A DNA stretch of 64,000 bases from Cryptomeria japonica. Taxonomy: Eukaryota > Streptophyta > Pinopsida > Cupressales > Cupressaceae. The notes under the pieces are model-generated. The model saw only the letters and a program-made list of their open reading frames with translations. It was not told the DNA's origin and ran no database searches. A program made the translations under genes and the position numbers. Location of the stretch: assembly GCF_030272615.1 (NCBI RefSeq), contig NC_081408.1, forward strand, positions 307,957,950 to 308,021,949, in the 5' to 3' direction. The number at the start of each line of letters is the position of its first letter. The stretch's first letter is position 1. Shown here in pieces: positions 12,869-25,326 of this stretch.

Positions 12869-13051
12869 CGAACTGTGTTTTTAAGGGAAATGAAATCTTG
12901 GATTAATAATACCGGACTGTGTTTTAAAGAAATTTCATTAGTTCATTTCGAACTATGTTTTAAGAAAGATTTATTTACTTATTTTTGAGTCGGGCGTTGC
13001 CTTTGTATCGGGACGCGCGTGTGTTTTTATTGAAGCGGACTGCGTTTGGGG
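12869..13051 (+). repeat. Four degenerate CGGACTGTGTTTT repeats in LARD LTR
   Basis: Copies start at 12869 (CGAACTGTGTTTTTAAGG), 12913 (CGGACTGTGTTTTAAAG), 12949 (CGAACTATGTTTTAAG) and 13036 (CGGACTGCGTTTGGGG). Spacing is 44, 36 and 87 bp. The 3' LTR has the same set. They may be enhancer-like sites in U3, but no factor is known. Confidence 0.6.
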
Positions 13052-13305
13052 TTTGGAGGCGGTGAGCGGAGCTCCGCCCGCCCCCTCCCCTCTCTCCCGC
13101 TCGCCCTTCTCCTTCCCTTAGTCCCGTGCTTTCCCCCCCCCGCCTGCTGTTGGTGTTAGGGCCTCCGGCCGCGGCTCACTGCGGTGGCCGCAGGGCCGCG
13201 GTGGCCGCAGGGCGCCGCGGGCCTGCGAGCACCGCAGCGGCGCCGCCGCCTGGCAATGCCCTGCGGCTAGGGTTAGGGCATAGCCCGCCCTCGCCGCTAA
13301 GGGTT
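13045..13305 (+). other. GC-rich island inside LARD LTR
   Basis: A sharply GC- and CpG-rich block of about 260 bp in an otherwise AT-rich LTR. It begins with a C/T-rich run (GCCCGCCCCCTCCCCTCTCT) and contains repeated GGCCGCAGGGC motifs. The frames open through it are composition artefacts. A CpG- and pyrimidine-rich block in an LTR could mark the transcription start or 5' leader; this is inference. Confidence 0.6.
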
Positions 13306-15802
13306 TAAGGCATTCTTTTTTTTTCGTTTTAATCATAGTTATAAAATGGTTTTTGTTAATGCAATTTTTTTTCATTATTCAAAAGAAAGGGGTTGTGTTA
13401 ATGTATGTTGTTTGGTATTTAAAAATATATATACTTATGATTTTTATATCATTTTTTTGAGAGAGTCATGTTTAATGTTTAGTTTAATTTTGATGGAAGG
13501 GGCATATCACGATAAATGATAACTTGATTTTGATGGAGCATATAATGGAATTTATAGGTGAATTAGTCATTCAAGTTTATTTCATGATTTGTGCACCTCG
13601 TCTAATTGAGTCCAAATATTGATAATTTCATCATCAAATGTTATTTGGCTATGCTTGGGTCCAATCTTAGATTAATAAGTTTATATCATGTGCGTTGGAA
13701 ATGAGTATCTACAACTGAATTTCTTTTATCTTTATTTCCGTAATCCGTATTACGTAACTGGAATTGAAATTATGAATCTGTAGAGACTGATTTTAGACCA
13801 GTATGTAATGACGTTTTGATTGGGAGATTAAATATCTTATTTTAATTGTTTAATGGCTGTCTGAATTTGATTAATATGAATTGGTTAAAACTCTTTATGG
13901 CTTAATTTGCCTGTTCGATGCTTGAACCTTAGGAGTTAGAAAACCAAGATCGACTTATCCTTTGACAAGGTAGATAACTGTAATATGTTTTTTTGATCAT
14001 GTAGAAAACTTGATCGTTTTTAATGTTTAATTCAATTTGAGGAATGTTGTCCTTTCTGATTATTGCCGTGCAAGTTTAATTTCTGTATTCGCCTTTAATT
14101 ATGAAATGGCACGTTTTGCTTTGTGTAAAAGGACCCTGTCGTATAGATGATTTGGTGTTCCTGTTTTAGTCCTCGATTTTCGAGTTGACTGTTGTATTGT
14201 GATGTTGTCATAATTGGTCATATCCTCTTTGTACGAGTCGAATAATGATTTGTGGTTAACCTTAGTTGTCAGGTCTCTAGTTAGAGTACCGTCAGTAAGT
14301 GATTACCGTTGGGTCGTGTTTGACCAGATGATTGTTCTCCTTCTTGAACTCCGTTCGTCTTACCATGTGTGTTCCGTGGTTTGAGTCCGTCTGAGTTAGT
14401 CTAGTGTCGTATGGGAAAGTGGCTTTCGATTGGGGGCCGCGCCCAAAGTGGCTGCTGGATAACCCGTCGAAAGTGAGTCTAATAAGTGATAACCTAAATA
14501 GATTAGAAAATAATCTCTAAATAAGATAATGTGCCTCACACATGGGACGAATGCTATCATAGATTCGGCATGCTGTGAGAAGGCCTGAAATGGCAAACTA
14601 CCTTCCTTGTCTTCACGAGAGGATGTGTGGGTCCACATGAGGCTTGGATGGGCCGGAAGTTCGGATTAGGTTGCCAGGGTTACCAGTGTATGGGCCGGGA
14701 CCTATGAAGACTTGCCATGGCATCCATACCAGGTTGTGTGATGACACTTGTCCCTGCGTTCGCTAGTGTGTTGTCGTTTTGTCCTTTGTGAGTCATCCTT
14801 TCGTCTCTGCCCTTGTGAGTTTCGGTTTCATGTTAGACCCTTGGGTGGTGATGGTTCAGTTTTATGGATGCCCTCATGGACTCTTATGTTATTAGCTTGG
14901 ATTATGTTCAGCTGGATCCTGTTCTTTGTAAGGATCGTTTATGTTTTATTGACCGATGTGGTCGCTCGTATAATGTTTATGTATCGCCTTGATGGCTGGA
15001 TTGTATGGTGTAACCTCTTGTACTCTTAACCTTATTATTTATCCGAGGGGGTCTTGCAGTTGAGCAGACCCGGAGATGTAGCCCTTTAGGGGTGAACTCC
15101 GAGATCATTATGGTGTTGTGTGATGTATTCTCTTATGTTTCCTTTATTCAGCTTTATCATGTATGATTAACTTATGTTAGAATGGTTAAGTGGATAATTG
15201 GAATTAACTATTAATGCTTATATTCAGTTCTTTCTTGAATGTCATGTTGATCGAATGCATAAGTGTTTTAGATGTGATTTACCATAATGCATGTGTGAAA
15301 TCGTCCTTTTAATGCAATAAGTTGGAATATGGAATAATGTAACTTGGAGTAATGAATTATATTCAGTTGTTGTTAAGGAATTTAATATGCTTGGAAAGAT
15401 CTCTTATGTTATGATGAAATCCTAGTGTATTAGAAAATGTAGATGTATGGTTTGTAATTTTAAATTGAAAAGCTTGAATGAGGTTGATGAATGGATCTTA
15501 ATGGGTGAAACTTTGCTGTGATTATATTTCCGTCCCTTGAAAAAAACTATCCTGATTATGAATTATCTCGTTATTAGGATTTTCAGCGTAATGGATTAAT
15601 TGTGTGAGTTAAATGAATTGTGAAATTTAAGTAATCTCGTTGGGAAACTCTTTAGGTGTGAGTTGATGTCTTCCGCTATGTAATCTGAATCTTTGTTATC
15701 TTGTTGCATCTTATGTGTTGTAACTTTAAAAAAAAAAAATTTGCACTCTATTCTTGCTATTTTGGCTTATCCCTTCGGGGTTCCCTGGCGGGGCATTACA
15801 TT

Positions 15803-15815
15803 TGGTATCAGAGCC
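15803..15815 (+). other. LARD primer binding site (initiator Met tRNA)
   Basis: TGGTATCAGAGCC lies 2 nt after the 5' LTR. It is complementary to the 3' end of plant initiator tRNA-Met, the standard minus-strand primer for many plant LTR elements. Confidence 0.95.
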
Positions 15816-18800
15816 CATGTTGCAAACATTGGGATCTCTGGTGTCGCGTGTGCCCTCTATTTGTGTGAGGTGTGTCGACCTTATGTGTATGCTTGTCCTC
15901 CTTTTGCATGTGAGTGATTGAGCAGACCTTAGCTTGTGTGGAACGTGTGTGTTCACACCTTGTTGTCGCCTTCTCGATGTTGGTGTGTGAGTGCTTATAT
16001 GTGCATTTTGTGCTTATTGATGTCTTGGTCTACGATTACTCTTATTTGAAAGAGAGTCGTATGTACCTTTCCTTATTGAGTGTTGTACTCTTTAGACTAA
16101 TCCATTTGGATTGGTCCGTGCTTGTCTTGAATCTGAAAGTGCGAATTATGTTTGTTTAAGATTATGATCTAGCTTAGTGTTGTCCACTTGAAGGACTTGT
16201 ATGGCAATTATTGAATGCTTATTTTGAAGAAAATTAAATGATCATCACCACTCCTCTCTCTCTTTCTTTCTAGAAATTAAAATGATTAAGATATGTGTAA
16301 TTATCTTTGATTCGAGTTTTCTTGTTTGCAAGAGAGAAAAGGGTGTGACTCCTTGAACCCTTGTATGAGCTTTATGACGCTTATGTTTTTAGATTATTAA
16401 AGGGCTATGGGTTTAAAAATTTATTTTGGGGAATGGGAGAAAATTGTATGTGTATGTTAAAGAATTCCCCATGTGTACTTTGTAGGAGTAGCATGATTAA
16501 ATTCTACCTTAGTAAGGTGCATTGCTATGCAAATAGTGGAATTATGTGAAACTGCTTGGGTTATAGAAGAAGTAGTATAAAAGAGCATGTTATTGTAGCT
16601 CCAAGAGAGTATTAATGTGTTCTCTGAAAGATTGATTTATGTATTTTCCGAAAGATTGTCTTATGTGTTTTATTAAACCAATTTGATTGAAGATTTATTT
16701 TAGCAAATGCTCCATTGAACTCGCTTTTGGGTATGTGTAATTACCTTAATGTGTTTAGAAAGTGCGAATGGGAAGCTTGTTTGATGTGCATGCATTAATA
16801 TGTTTTATTTGGGGTAATAGCTCTTTACTTATCTTTGATCGTAATGTGATCTTCTCTAGTAGGTTGCAAATTATGACATGTGTCTATATTGTATTATTAT
16901 TAAGTGAGTGTTCTTATGAGGTCTTGCATTATCGAAAAGATTGCCTCTTCTGATCTCTGTTCTGTTTGGAAAACTAGAACCTCTTGTTGCAACCATAATT
17001 AATGGAAATGTTTGTTAGGTTGATTCTCATCCTTCTAAACGGTAGCGAAATGAAAACCATGTAATTGAGATGATAGGCTTATAGTGAGAAATGTATAACG
17101 TAGCGTGATCTTGTTTGATCTTGCGTTGTTTGTAGGAAATAGTTTGGTTATCAAACTCTCTTTCCCTTCTCTTTGCCTAATCATAAGAATTTTAGAAATG
17201 GTATTAAGAGTGCATTGATTTAAATAGAGTGTTTATAAAACATGTGAAAATGTACCATTGCTTTTGGCTTCATAGTGATAGATGATAGTCTTAAGCTTTA
17301 GAAATGAATTTGCTTAGCTAGTAATTTAATTATGAATGCTTAGTGAGATTCGAGAAAGCTATAGGAATGATGTTATTTCCTTATATTATTGTGAATTGTT
17401 AATGAATCCAGTACTTGTATCTAGAGTAAACTTGATTCAATTATTTACATAGAAAGCATATTTGAAATCTTCCTTGTATAGATGTTAGCGTACTGAAAAG
17501 TATTCCCCGTAATGTGACTAAACCAGTATTGGTGTTTTATGTGCATTGTGAGAAACCAGTGCTTATCTTGTGTGCCCATGGGTTGGTGAAGTAATCAACC
17601 ATGGAGGATATGTTGCTTATGAGTATGGGAAACCATACTGTTTATGTGATGTTGCTTATCTGTTTCCCTGCTGAGTACCAAACCTCGGGTTGTGGGTAAC
17701 TCGGTATGTTAAGGGGTAGTATTCGAAGCGACCGTTCCTTGAATAGTATGGATTGGCGTGCGAGTAATGTCGACGCGAAGCGACTTTAGCTTCTCTACTT
17801 CGAGGAATGATATAGTTGTACTACTAAACTGTATCAAGGTGTACTCAATACTTTCCCTTTGATGAATCTATTTATAGGTTTATGTGTGTTAGCCTATTCT
17901 CTTCCTTATCTGAGCATTTTGTATGGTGATTCTTGTATATCATGATGGTATTAATTGGAGGATCCTTTGCCTTGTCTTCATGAAAGGTAGGTTTATTCGC
18001 ATGTGCTGCCAGTTAGTTTGTGTTGGTGGGCATGTGGGTGGACCAGAGTCATGTATACCTCTGACTTACGGCGAGTATCCTTCTAGATACGTCGCTATGC
18101 GGGATGTGACCTGCGCGTGCTTTTTCCGCGAGGTGCACTACCATGCGGGATACGTCCATTGTGTGTTTTCTCCACTTGGGGTATTGCCATGCCACGTGAC
18201 GACGTGATGCGGGGTGATGTCGAGGTGCACACCGCCATGCCATGTGGATAGTGTGACTATGTCGCACCACGTGATGAGCTACTGCAATAGCTAGTCAGTT
18301 GTTCCTTCCTTCCTCGTTGGTGGCTAGATGCTAGTCACACAGTGCTGTTATGTGCAGTTGTGATATTCTTTATATTTCTTTGGGGATCAGCAATTTATTT
18401 TACCTTGACTTTGAAGGTTTGGCCACGATCTTGTGATCTTTTGCACTTTGATTTGGTGTTGAAATTCCGGATTATTTTCTTGCCTTACTGTTGGAATTGA
18501 TGATTTATTATCTTTATTCATCTGTGCTTTGGTGGCTGAACTGGTTTATTCTTATTGTTTTCGGATGCTGGTCTTGTGTCGAGATGTGAAATTCCTCTCC
18601 AAGGACGTATGATACGGAATTGGTAGAGTGTGTGCGAGGAAGTTGTTGTAGGGAACCGTGAGGATGGGGGTATGTGAGGCTGTGATGCAGCTAGTATCCA
18701 CTACCTACCTATGTGTGGTGACTATCTCTTGGAGGCTAACCACCTTGCACAACAAGGGATATTCACAGAGGTCTTGTATGGAAGGTAGCACCGCTATGGT

Positions 18801-19520
18801 GTGCCTAGCACCATCGAGCCTTTGAGCGAGATATTGGATATTTATGATCATATTGTTGTTCTGAGATCGGGCATAGAGATGCTGATCGTGCATGTTATCA
18901 TTGACCGAGCATTAGACATGCTCACATGTGGCCTTTTGTGTTATGCATTCCAGTTATGTGGATGGTTATTATTTGTACCATGGAGTAAATTGTGTTAGCT
19001 TGTCGCTATGTTATGGGACATAGTCTTTGGAAAGGTTATCTTGTGCCTGGCAAGTGTAACCATTGAGTTATTTATGTTGCTCTTACTTTATGAAAGCTAA
19101 TTTGGCTGTAGAAATTGATATTTTGAGCTAGTTCTACGTTATTAAATCTTATGATAAAGATGGATTGGTAAAGGAAAATTGATCTTATGGCATGTTTTTT
19201 TCTGTCATTTGTGATCGAGAATTATGGTAATTGTTGTTTACCTCATTGTAATGTTTTAATTTGGTGTAATGAATGGAAGAAAATTCCTGTTTTCTCTGCT
19301 ATGATTGTGGATAATTCCTAGGATATTCTAAGGAATGTATGGTTTTAGATGTATTTGGCCAATGGATAATGGCGTTTGTAAAGAATTTTGCAATAATACT
19401 TCATTTGATTATGGAAAGATTTCTATGTGCAATTTGATCTTTGTTGATTGAGTTTCAGGGCTGATGCGTACGACATGTTCTTCATCTAGCCTCACGACTT
19501 CCAGGAGTAAGTCGGAACCT

Positions 19521-19532
19521 AGGGGGGGAGAA
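19521..19532 (+). other. LARD polypurine tract
   Basis: AGGGGGGGAGAA lies directly before the TG of the 3' LTR. It is the expected plus-strand primer. Confidence 0.95.
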
Positions 19533-22500
19533 TGTAGTACCCCTACCGTAATCGATCTCTAACCTTGGTTTAATCTTGATCAATTTATCGTGATATTATG
19601 ATTATAATCAGATGTTGATTTTACGCATAGCTATTGATGTGGTTTTCTCACTAGTTTTATGCTAGTTGTTTAGTGTTCTTATTTCATGGTATTCATCGAG
19701 CTAACGCATTCATTAAGTTATTATATATGTATGCATGTATGATCGTTGGTTGCAGGAGATTTCAGGTACGAAGTCACATGAGTGCGAGGTTCGTCGTCAC
19801 CTGGTTTTGCAGGTTTGAGCATACCGTTTAATCCCTAGAGTCGGATTAGGTGGTCGTAAGACCTTAGTCGGCCTTAGTCGTGCTCAAGTGAGCATCGCCA
19901 ATCGTCGTCGGTAATCCCTGTTGTTTGGGTTTGCGAGTCGTCTGTTTGGTTGACCTTCTCGATTTGCGTGCATGGTGTGATTGATTAATTTGGTTATTAG
20001 TCTTTAGTAATTTTCTTGATTAAATATATGCGTTTGTGCATTGATGATTGATGGATTAAATTAATCAGGTATTCGTTATGCGATTTTCGTTGTTAATGAA
20101 TTGCCTGTTTTAAATTGGGAGTAAATTTGAATTAATGTCTGTTTTTGAATATTAAATGCATTATTTATATATGCTGTCGAAAAAGAAAGTTTGTTTTTAT
20201 TATCGCAATAGATTGATTGTGTTCTGTTGGATTATTAAATTTGAACGGCTAAATTTGATTAATCGAGAAAATCGAATTTTGAATTGTTAAAGGCAAGTTA
20301 ATTTGTTGTGTTTGTGAGAAAGAATTAAATTTTATGAATTATTTGTAAATAAAAGATTTTATCCCAAAAATAGAAATTGGGAGTCAACTCTTCCATATTA
20401 CCCAAATTTGGGGAAATTGGAAGGGGATGGACATTTTTGGTGGAGATTTTGGTTGGGAATGAAAATTGGAGGATTTTGGGAGCTGAAGATTGGGGCTCTC
20501 CTTCAGCCATGCCAGGATTGTGTATGAAGGTAGGGTTTATCCAAATCGTTCTTCCTTGTGGTTGTGGAAAGGATTGCTTGTTGCCAAATTTAATCTTTGA
20601 TTGTTTCCAGTTTTAATTGGATTTGTGAGTTTAAATCCATGTTTTAGCTGTGTTCTTCAAGAGATGGCATGGCTGTAGCATTATGTTAAAAATGGGTTAT
20701 CTTGCCATGTCTAGTTCTCTCTTTGATTAATATAAATAAATTATACTTTCTCTTTGTGCTGGGCGTTTTGTGCTAGACGTTGTTGTCGTGCTTAAACCCG
20801 TGCATTTTGTGTTTTATATCGAACTGTGTTTTTAAGGGAAATGAAATCTTGGATTAATAATACCGGACTGTGTTTTAAAGAAATTTCATTAGTTCATTTC
20901 GAACTATGTTTTAAGAAAGATTTATTTACTTATTTTTGAGCCGGGCGTTGCCTTTGTATCGGGACGCGCGTGTGTTTTTATTGAAGCGGACTGCGTTTGG
21001 GGTTTGGAGGCGGTGAGCGGAGCTCCGCCCGCCCCCTCCCCTCTCTCCCGCTCGCCCTTCTCCTTCCCTTAGTCCCGTGCTTTCCCCCCCCCCGCCTGCT
21101 GTTGGTGTTAGGGCCTCCGGCCGCGGCTCACTGCGGTGTCCGCAGGGCGCCGCGGGCCTGCGGGCACCGCAGCGGCGCCGCCGCCTGGCAATGCCCTGCG
21201 GCTAGGGTTAGGGCATAGCCCGCCCTCGCCGCTAAGGGTTTAAGGCATTCTTTTTTTTTCGTTTTAATCATAGTTATAAAATGGTTTTTGTTAATGCAAT
21301 TTTTTTTCATTATTCAAAAGAAAGGGGTTGTGTTAATGTATGTTGTTTGGTATTTAAAAATAAATATACTTATGATTTTTATATCATTTTTTTGAGAGAG
21401 TCATGTTTAATGTTTAGTTTAATTTTGATGGAAGGGGCATATCACGATAAATGATAACTTGATTTTGATGGAGCATATAATGGAATTTATAGGTGAATTA
21501 GTCATTCAAGTTTATTTCATGATTTGTGCACCTCGTCTAATTGAGTCCAAATATTGATAATTTCATCATCAAATGTTAGTTGGCTATGCTTGGGTCCAAT
21601 CTTAGATTAATAAGTTTATATCATGTGCGTTGGAAATGAGTATCTACAACTGAATTTCTTTTATCTTTATTTCCGTAATCCGTATTACGTAACTGGAATT
21701 GAAATTATGAATCTGTAGAGACTGATTTTAGACCAGTATGTAATGACGTTTTGATTGGGAGATTAAATATCTTATTTTAATTGTTTAATGGCTGTCTGAA
21801 TTTGATTAATATGAATTGGTTAAAACTCTTTATGGCTTAATTTGCCTGTTCGATGCTTGAACCTTAGGAGTTAGAAAACCAAGATCGACTTATCCTTTGA
21901 CAAGGTAGATAACTGTAATATGTTTTTTTGATCATGTAGAAAACTTGATCGTTTTTAATGTTTAATTCAATTTGAGGAATATTGTCCTTTCTGATTATTG
22001 CCGTGCGAGTTTAATTTCTGTATTCGCCTTTAATTATGAAATGGCACGTTTTGCTTTGTGTAAAAGGACCCTGTCGTATAGATGATTTGGTGTTCTTGTT
22101 TTAGTCCTCGATTTTCGAGTTGACTGTTGTATTGTGATGTTGTCATAATTGGTCATATCCTCTTTGTACGAGTCGAATAATGATTTGTGGTTAACCTTAG
22201 TTGTCAGGTCTCTAGTTAGAGTACCGTCAGTAAGTGATTACCGTTGGGTCGTGTTTGACCAGATGATTGTTCTCCTTCTTGAACTCCGTTCGTCTTACCA
22301 TGTGTGTTCTGTGGTTTGAGTCCGTCTGAGTTATTCTAGTGTCGTATGGGAAAGTGGCTTTCGATTGGGGGCCGCGCCCAAAGTGGCTGCTGGATAACCC
22401 GTCGAAAGTGAGTCTAATAAGTGATAACCTAAATAGATTAGAAAATAATCTCTAAATAAGATAATGTGCCTCACACATGGGACGAATGCTATCATAGATT

Positions 22501-23735
22501 CGGCATGCTGTGAGAAGGCCTGAAATGGCAAACTACCTTCCTTGTCTTCACGAGAGGATGTGTGGGTCCACATGAGGCTTGGATGGGCCGGAAGTTCGGA
22601 TTAGGTTGCCAGGGTTACCAGTGTATGGGCCGGGACCTATGAAGACTTGCCATGGCATCCATACCAGGTTGTGTGATGACACTTGTCCCTACGTTCGCTA
22701 GTGTGTTGTCGTTTTGTCCTTTGTGAGTCGTCCTTTCGTCTCTGCCCTTGTGAGTTTCGGTTTCATGTTAGACCCTTGGGTGGTGATGGTTCAGTTTTAT
22801 GGATGCCCTCATGGACTCTTATGTTATTAGCTTGGATTATGTTCAGCTGGATCCTGTTCTTTGTAAGGATCGTTTATGTTTTATTGACCGATGTGGTCGC
22901 TCGTATAATGTTTATGTATCGCCTTGATGGCTGGATTGTATGGTGTAACCTCTTGTACTCTTAACCTTATTATTTATCCGAGGGGGTCTTGCAGTTGAGC
23001 AGACCCGGAGATGTAGCCCTTTAGGGGTGAACTCCGAGATCATTATGGTGTTGTGTGATGTATTCTCTTATGTTTCCTTTATTCAGCTTTATCATGTATG
23101 ATTAACTTATGTTAGAATGGTTAAGTGGATAATTGGAATTAACTATTAATGCTTATATTCAGTTCTTTCTTGAATGTCATGTTGATCGAATGCATAAGTG
23201 TTTTAGATGTGATTTACCATAATGCATGTGTGAAATCGTCCTTTTAATGCAATAAGTTGGAATATGGAATAATGTAACTTGGAGTAATGAATTATATTCA
23301 GTTGTTGTTAAGGAATTTAATATGCTTGGAAAGATCTCTTATGTTATGATGAAATCCTAGTGTATTAGAAAATGTAGATGTATGGTTTGTAATTTTAAAT
23401 TGAAAAGCTTGAATGAGGTTGATGAATGGATCTTAATGGGTGAAACTTTGCTGTGATTATATTTCCGTCCCTTGAAAAAAACTATCCTGATTATGAATTA
23501 TCTCGTTATTAGGATTTTCAGCGTAATGGATTAATTGTGTGAGTTAAATGAATTGTGAAATTTAAGTAATCTCGTTGGGAAACTCTTTAGGTGTGAGTTG
23601 ATGTCTTCCGCTATGTAATCTGAATCTTTGTTATCTTGTTGCATCTTATGTGTTGTAACTTTAAAAAAAAAAAATTTGCACTCTATTCTTGCTATTTTGG
23701 CTTATCCCTTCGGGGTTCCCTGGCGGGGCATTACA
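19533..23735 (+). repeat. LARD 3' LTR (4203 bp)
   Basis: It starts TGTAGTACCCC and ends GGGGCATTACA, and is nearly identical to 11582-15800. Its GC-rich block is at about 20995-21235 and lacks the 17-bp duplication. It is followed by the CATAC duplication. Confidence 0.95.
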
Positions 23736-23740
23736 CATAC
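23736..23740. repeat. Target site duplication, right (CATAC)
   Basis: Exact copy of 11577-11581, immediately after the CA of the 3' LTR. Confidence 0.95.
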
Positions 23741-24800
23741 AACCATTCTGAGTTTCCTTGTTTGAATTGATTTGTTTTGATGAATTGGTTAGGTCATTTA
23801 ATCAATTATGGCTACAACATCTCCATTTTTTGTAATGCTTCTTTTCTATATTCATCAAGTGCATTGAGTAAACCAATTTTGTCACACTGATCTTATGTTA
23901 AATCAATGCCAATTTTCATGATTGTTCCTAATGTCTTATGCTCAAATTCAATGGGCATGATAGCCTTAACTCCATACACCAATTCAAAAGGTGCAAATCT
24001 TGTTGCAGTTTTCCATGTGGTCCTATAGGTCCATACTGCTTCTTGTAATCTAGAAACTCAATCCTTCTTATGAATTGCCATTGTTTTGGTAAGGATTTCC
24101 TCAAGTTCTCTATTAGTAACCTCCACTTGACCATTGGTTTGAGGGTGATATGGAGTATCCTTTTTGTGCCTCATAATTTACTCATTTATAAGTGTTTCTA
24201 TTAACATGGATGTAAAATGAAGACCTTGGTTAGTAACTAGATCCCTAGGAACATATCTTGTAAAGATTCTTCTTATAGGAATTTTACAACTTTATTATCC
24301 TTTGTGTGCTTCATTTCTCTCACCTCCACCCATTTATATAGGTTATTATGCATACCAAGATATATAATTTATTATTTGAGGGTGTATTTATTGACCCTAT
24401 AAAGTCCAAACACCATTTGTCAAAGGTTGCCAAGACCATATGAGGTTGTAAAGGCATTTCATCTGACCTGGTTGGCTTTCCCGTTCATTGGCATCTATCA
24501 CAATGTTTGGTATATTTTACTGAATCTTTATGACTAAAAGGCCAATAGTAACGAATATTAAGCATCTTGAGAGTTGTTCTTTTTGCTGCAAAATGACCTC
24601 CATGAGGTTCAACGTGACATGCATGTAGAATGTCGTGTATTTCATCTCCTCTAATGCAATGTCTCATTACATTGTCTGGTCTAGTGTAAAAGAGGTAGCC
24701 TACAATCCATGAGTAAGAAAACATCTTCTCTACTAACTGGTGCCTTTATCTAGGAGATAAATAAGAAGGTGTCTTGCTAGAGACTAGATAATTGGAAATG
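23741..24800 (-). pseudogene. Athila-like integrase (main piece)
   Basis: Minus-strand integrase of a Ty3/gypsy element. 24724-24485 carries the zinc-binding domain: MRHCIRGDEIHDILHACH, then GGHFAAKRT, YYWPF and CDRCQ (an H-H-C-C pattern). The catalytic core follows with CLDFIG (first Asp), VTNQGLHF (second Asp replaced by Asn; the family has TDQG) and PYHPQTNGQVEVTN (Glu present). The C-terminal part (FELVYGVKAIMPIEFEHKT) leads to 23741, where the LARD interrupts it. Many stops and frameshifts. Motif wording is closest to the Athila/Tat clade. It would insert element cDNA into chromosomes if intact; it is not intact. Confidence 0.85.
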
Positions 24801-25002
24801 TCTGCAAACTAGGGATCATGAGTTCAAAGGGAAAATAAATGCTCATCGAGAAAAGAATCATCAAAGAGTGGATCTGGACCTGCATTTGTAAGTCTAGAAC
24901 TACATTTGCTTTTCTAGGTTTGTCAACTATTTTGATGTTTAATTCCTGCAAGAAAAGTAGCCATCACACCAATCAGCCTATTACAATTGGTTTGTTCATA
25001 AA

Positions 25003-25326
25003 TTACTTTTTTTTTGCATGATCTACATGTACAAAAACTTGATATCTTGTTATGTAGTATTTGAACTTGTTGATTGCATAGATAATTGTTAACATCTCCT
25101 TCTTAGTGAAAATGTAATTGAGTTCAACTGCTTGTAGAGTCTTGCTAACATAATAAATTGCACTTTCTATTATCCCTTCTTTTTGTCCAAGAAATGGTCC
25201 AACTACATGATTAGATGCATCTATACGTATATGAAATAGTAGGCTCCAATTTGGTCCTCTGAGAATAGGGGCTTCTATCAAAACATCCTTAACTTCTAAA
25301 AATCTTGTTGACAAGTAGTAGTCCAT
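25003..25326 (-). pseudogene. Athila-like RNase H
   Basis: An open segment with LLFHIRIDASNHVVGPFLGQ (the usual first catalytic Asp region, xxDAS), IIESAIYYVSKTLQAVELNY and TKKEMLTIIYAINKFKYYI (the Glu region). The segment ends in a Lys run at a stop. It overlaps the end of the RT frame in another phase, so one frameshift separates them. The domain degrades the RNA strand during reverse transcription. Confidence 0.85.

Larger units (their letters stand above)
11582..15800 (+). repeat. LARD 5' LTR (4219 bp)
   Basis: It starts TGTAGTACCCCTACC and ends GGGGCATTACA. It is longer than the 3' LTR by a 17-bp tandem duplication in the GC-rich block (13185-13210 region) and shorter by one C in a poly-C run. 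The other differences are single bases, mostly transitions. Short reading frames within it are shared with the 3' LTR only because the LTRs are nearly identical. Confidence 0.95.
15801..19532 (+). other. LARD non-coding interior
   Basis: 3732 bp between the LTRs. No frame exceeds about 95 codons and none shows a retroviral motif. Around 17700-18290 the composition becomes GC-richer, with recurring short motifs (ATGCGGGAT at 18096 and 18143, a near copy at 18206, AGGTGCAC at 18131 and 18222, GAAGCGAC at 17725 and 17777). LARD interiors are thought to be conserved as structured RNA for packaging, so this block is the best candidate for such a signal. Confidence 0.7.
11582..23735 (+). mobile_element. 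LARD-type non-autonomous LTR retrotransposon (12.15 kb)
   Basis: This is a complete element: two near-identical LTRs (11582-15800 and 19533-23735) with TG...CA ends, 5-bp CATAC target duplications, an initiator-Met primer binding site and a polypurine tract. The 3.73 kb interior has no gag, protease, RT, RNase H or integrase in any frame. LTRs above 4 kb with a non-coding interior of about 3.5 kb match the description of large retrotransposon derivatives (LARDs). I count about 19 substitutions and two length differences between the LTRs by eye, so the insertion is recent. Primer site, polypurine tract and LTR ends resemble Tekay/Del-type chromoviruses, which may supply the proteins; that is inference. 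Confidence 0.92.

Noticed and set aside
13262-13280. Telomere-like CTAGGGTTAGGGC
   Set aside because: Fewer than two units inside the LTR GC block; not an interstitial telomere repeat.
13118-13375. Ala/Pro/Arg-rich ORFs on both strands in the LARD LTR (also 20997-21310)
   Set aside because: They only reflect the GC-rich block, which keeps stops away in every frame.
14748-15029. 93-codon ORF identical in both LARD LTRs (also 22683-22964)
   Set aside because: It is identical because the LTRs are young; it has no motif and a skewed Trp/Cys/Leu content.
15803-15815. tRNA-Met gene fragment
   Set aside because: Position right after the LTR and the short length show a primer binding site, not a gene.
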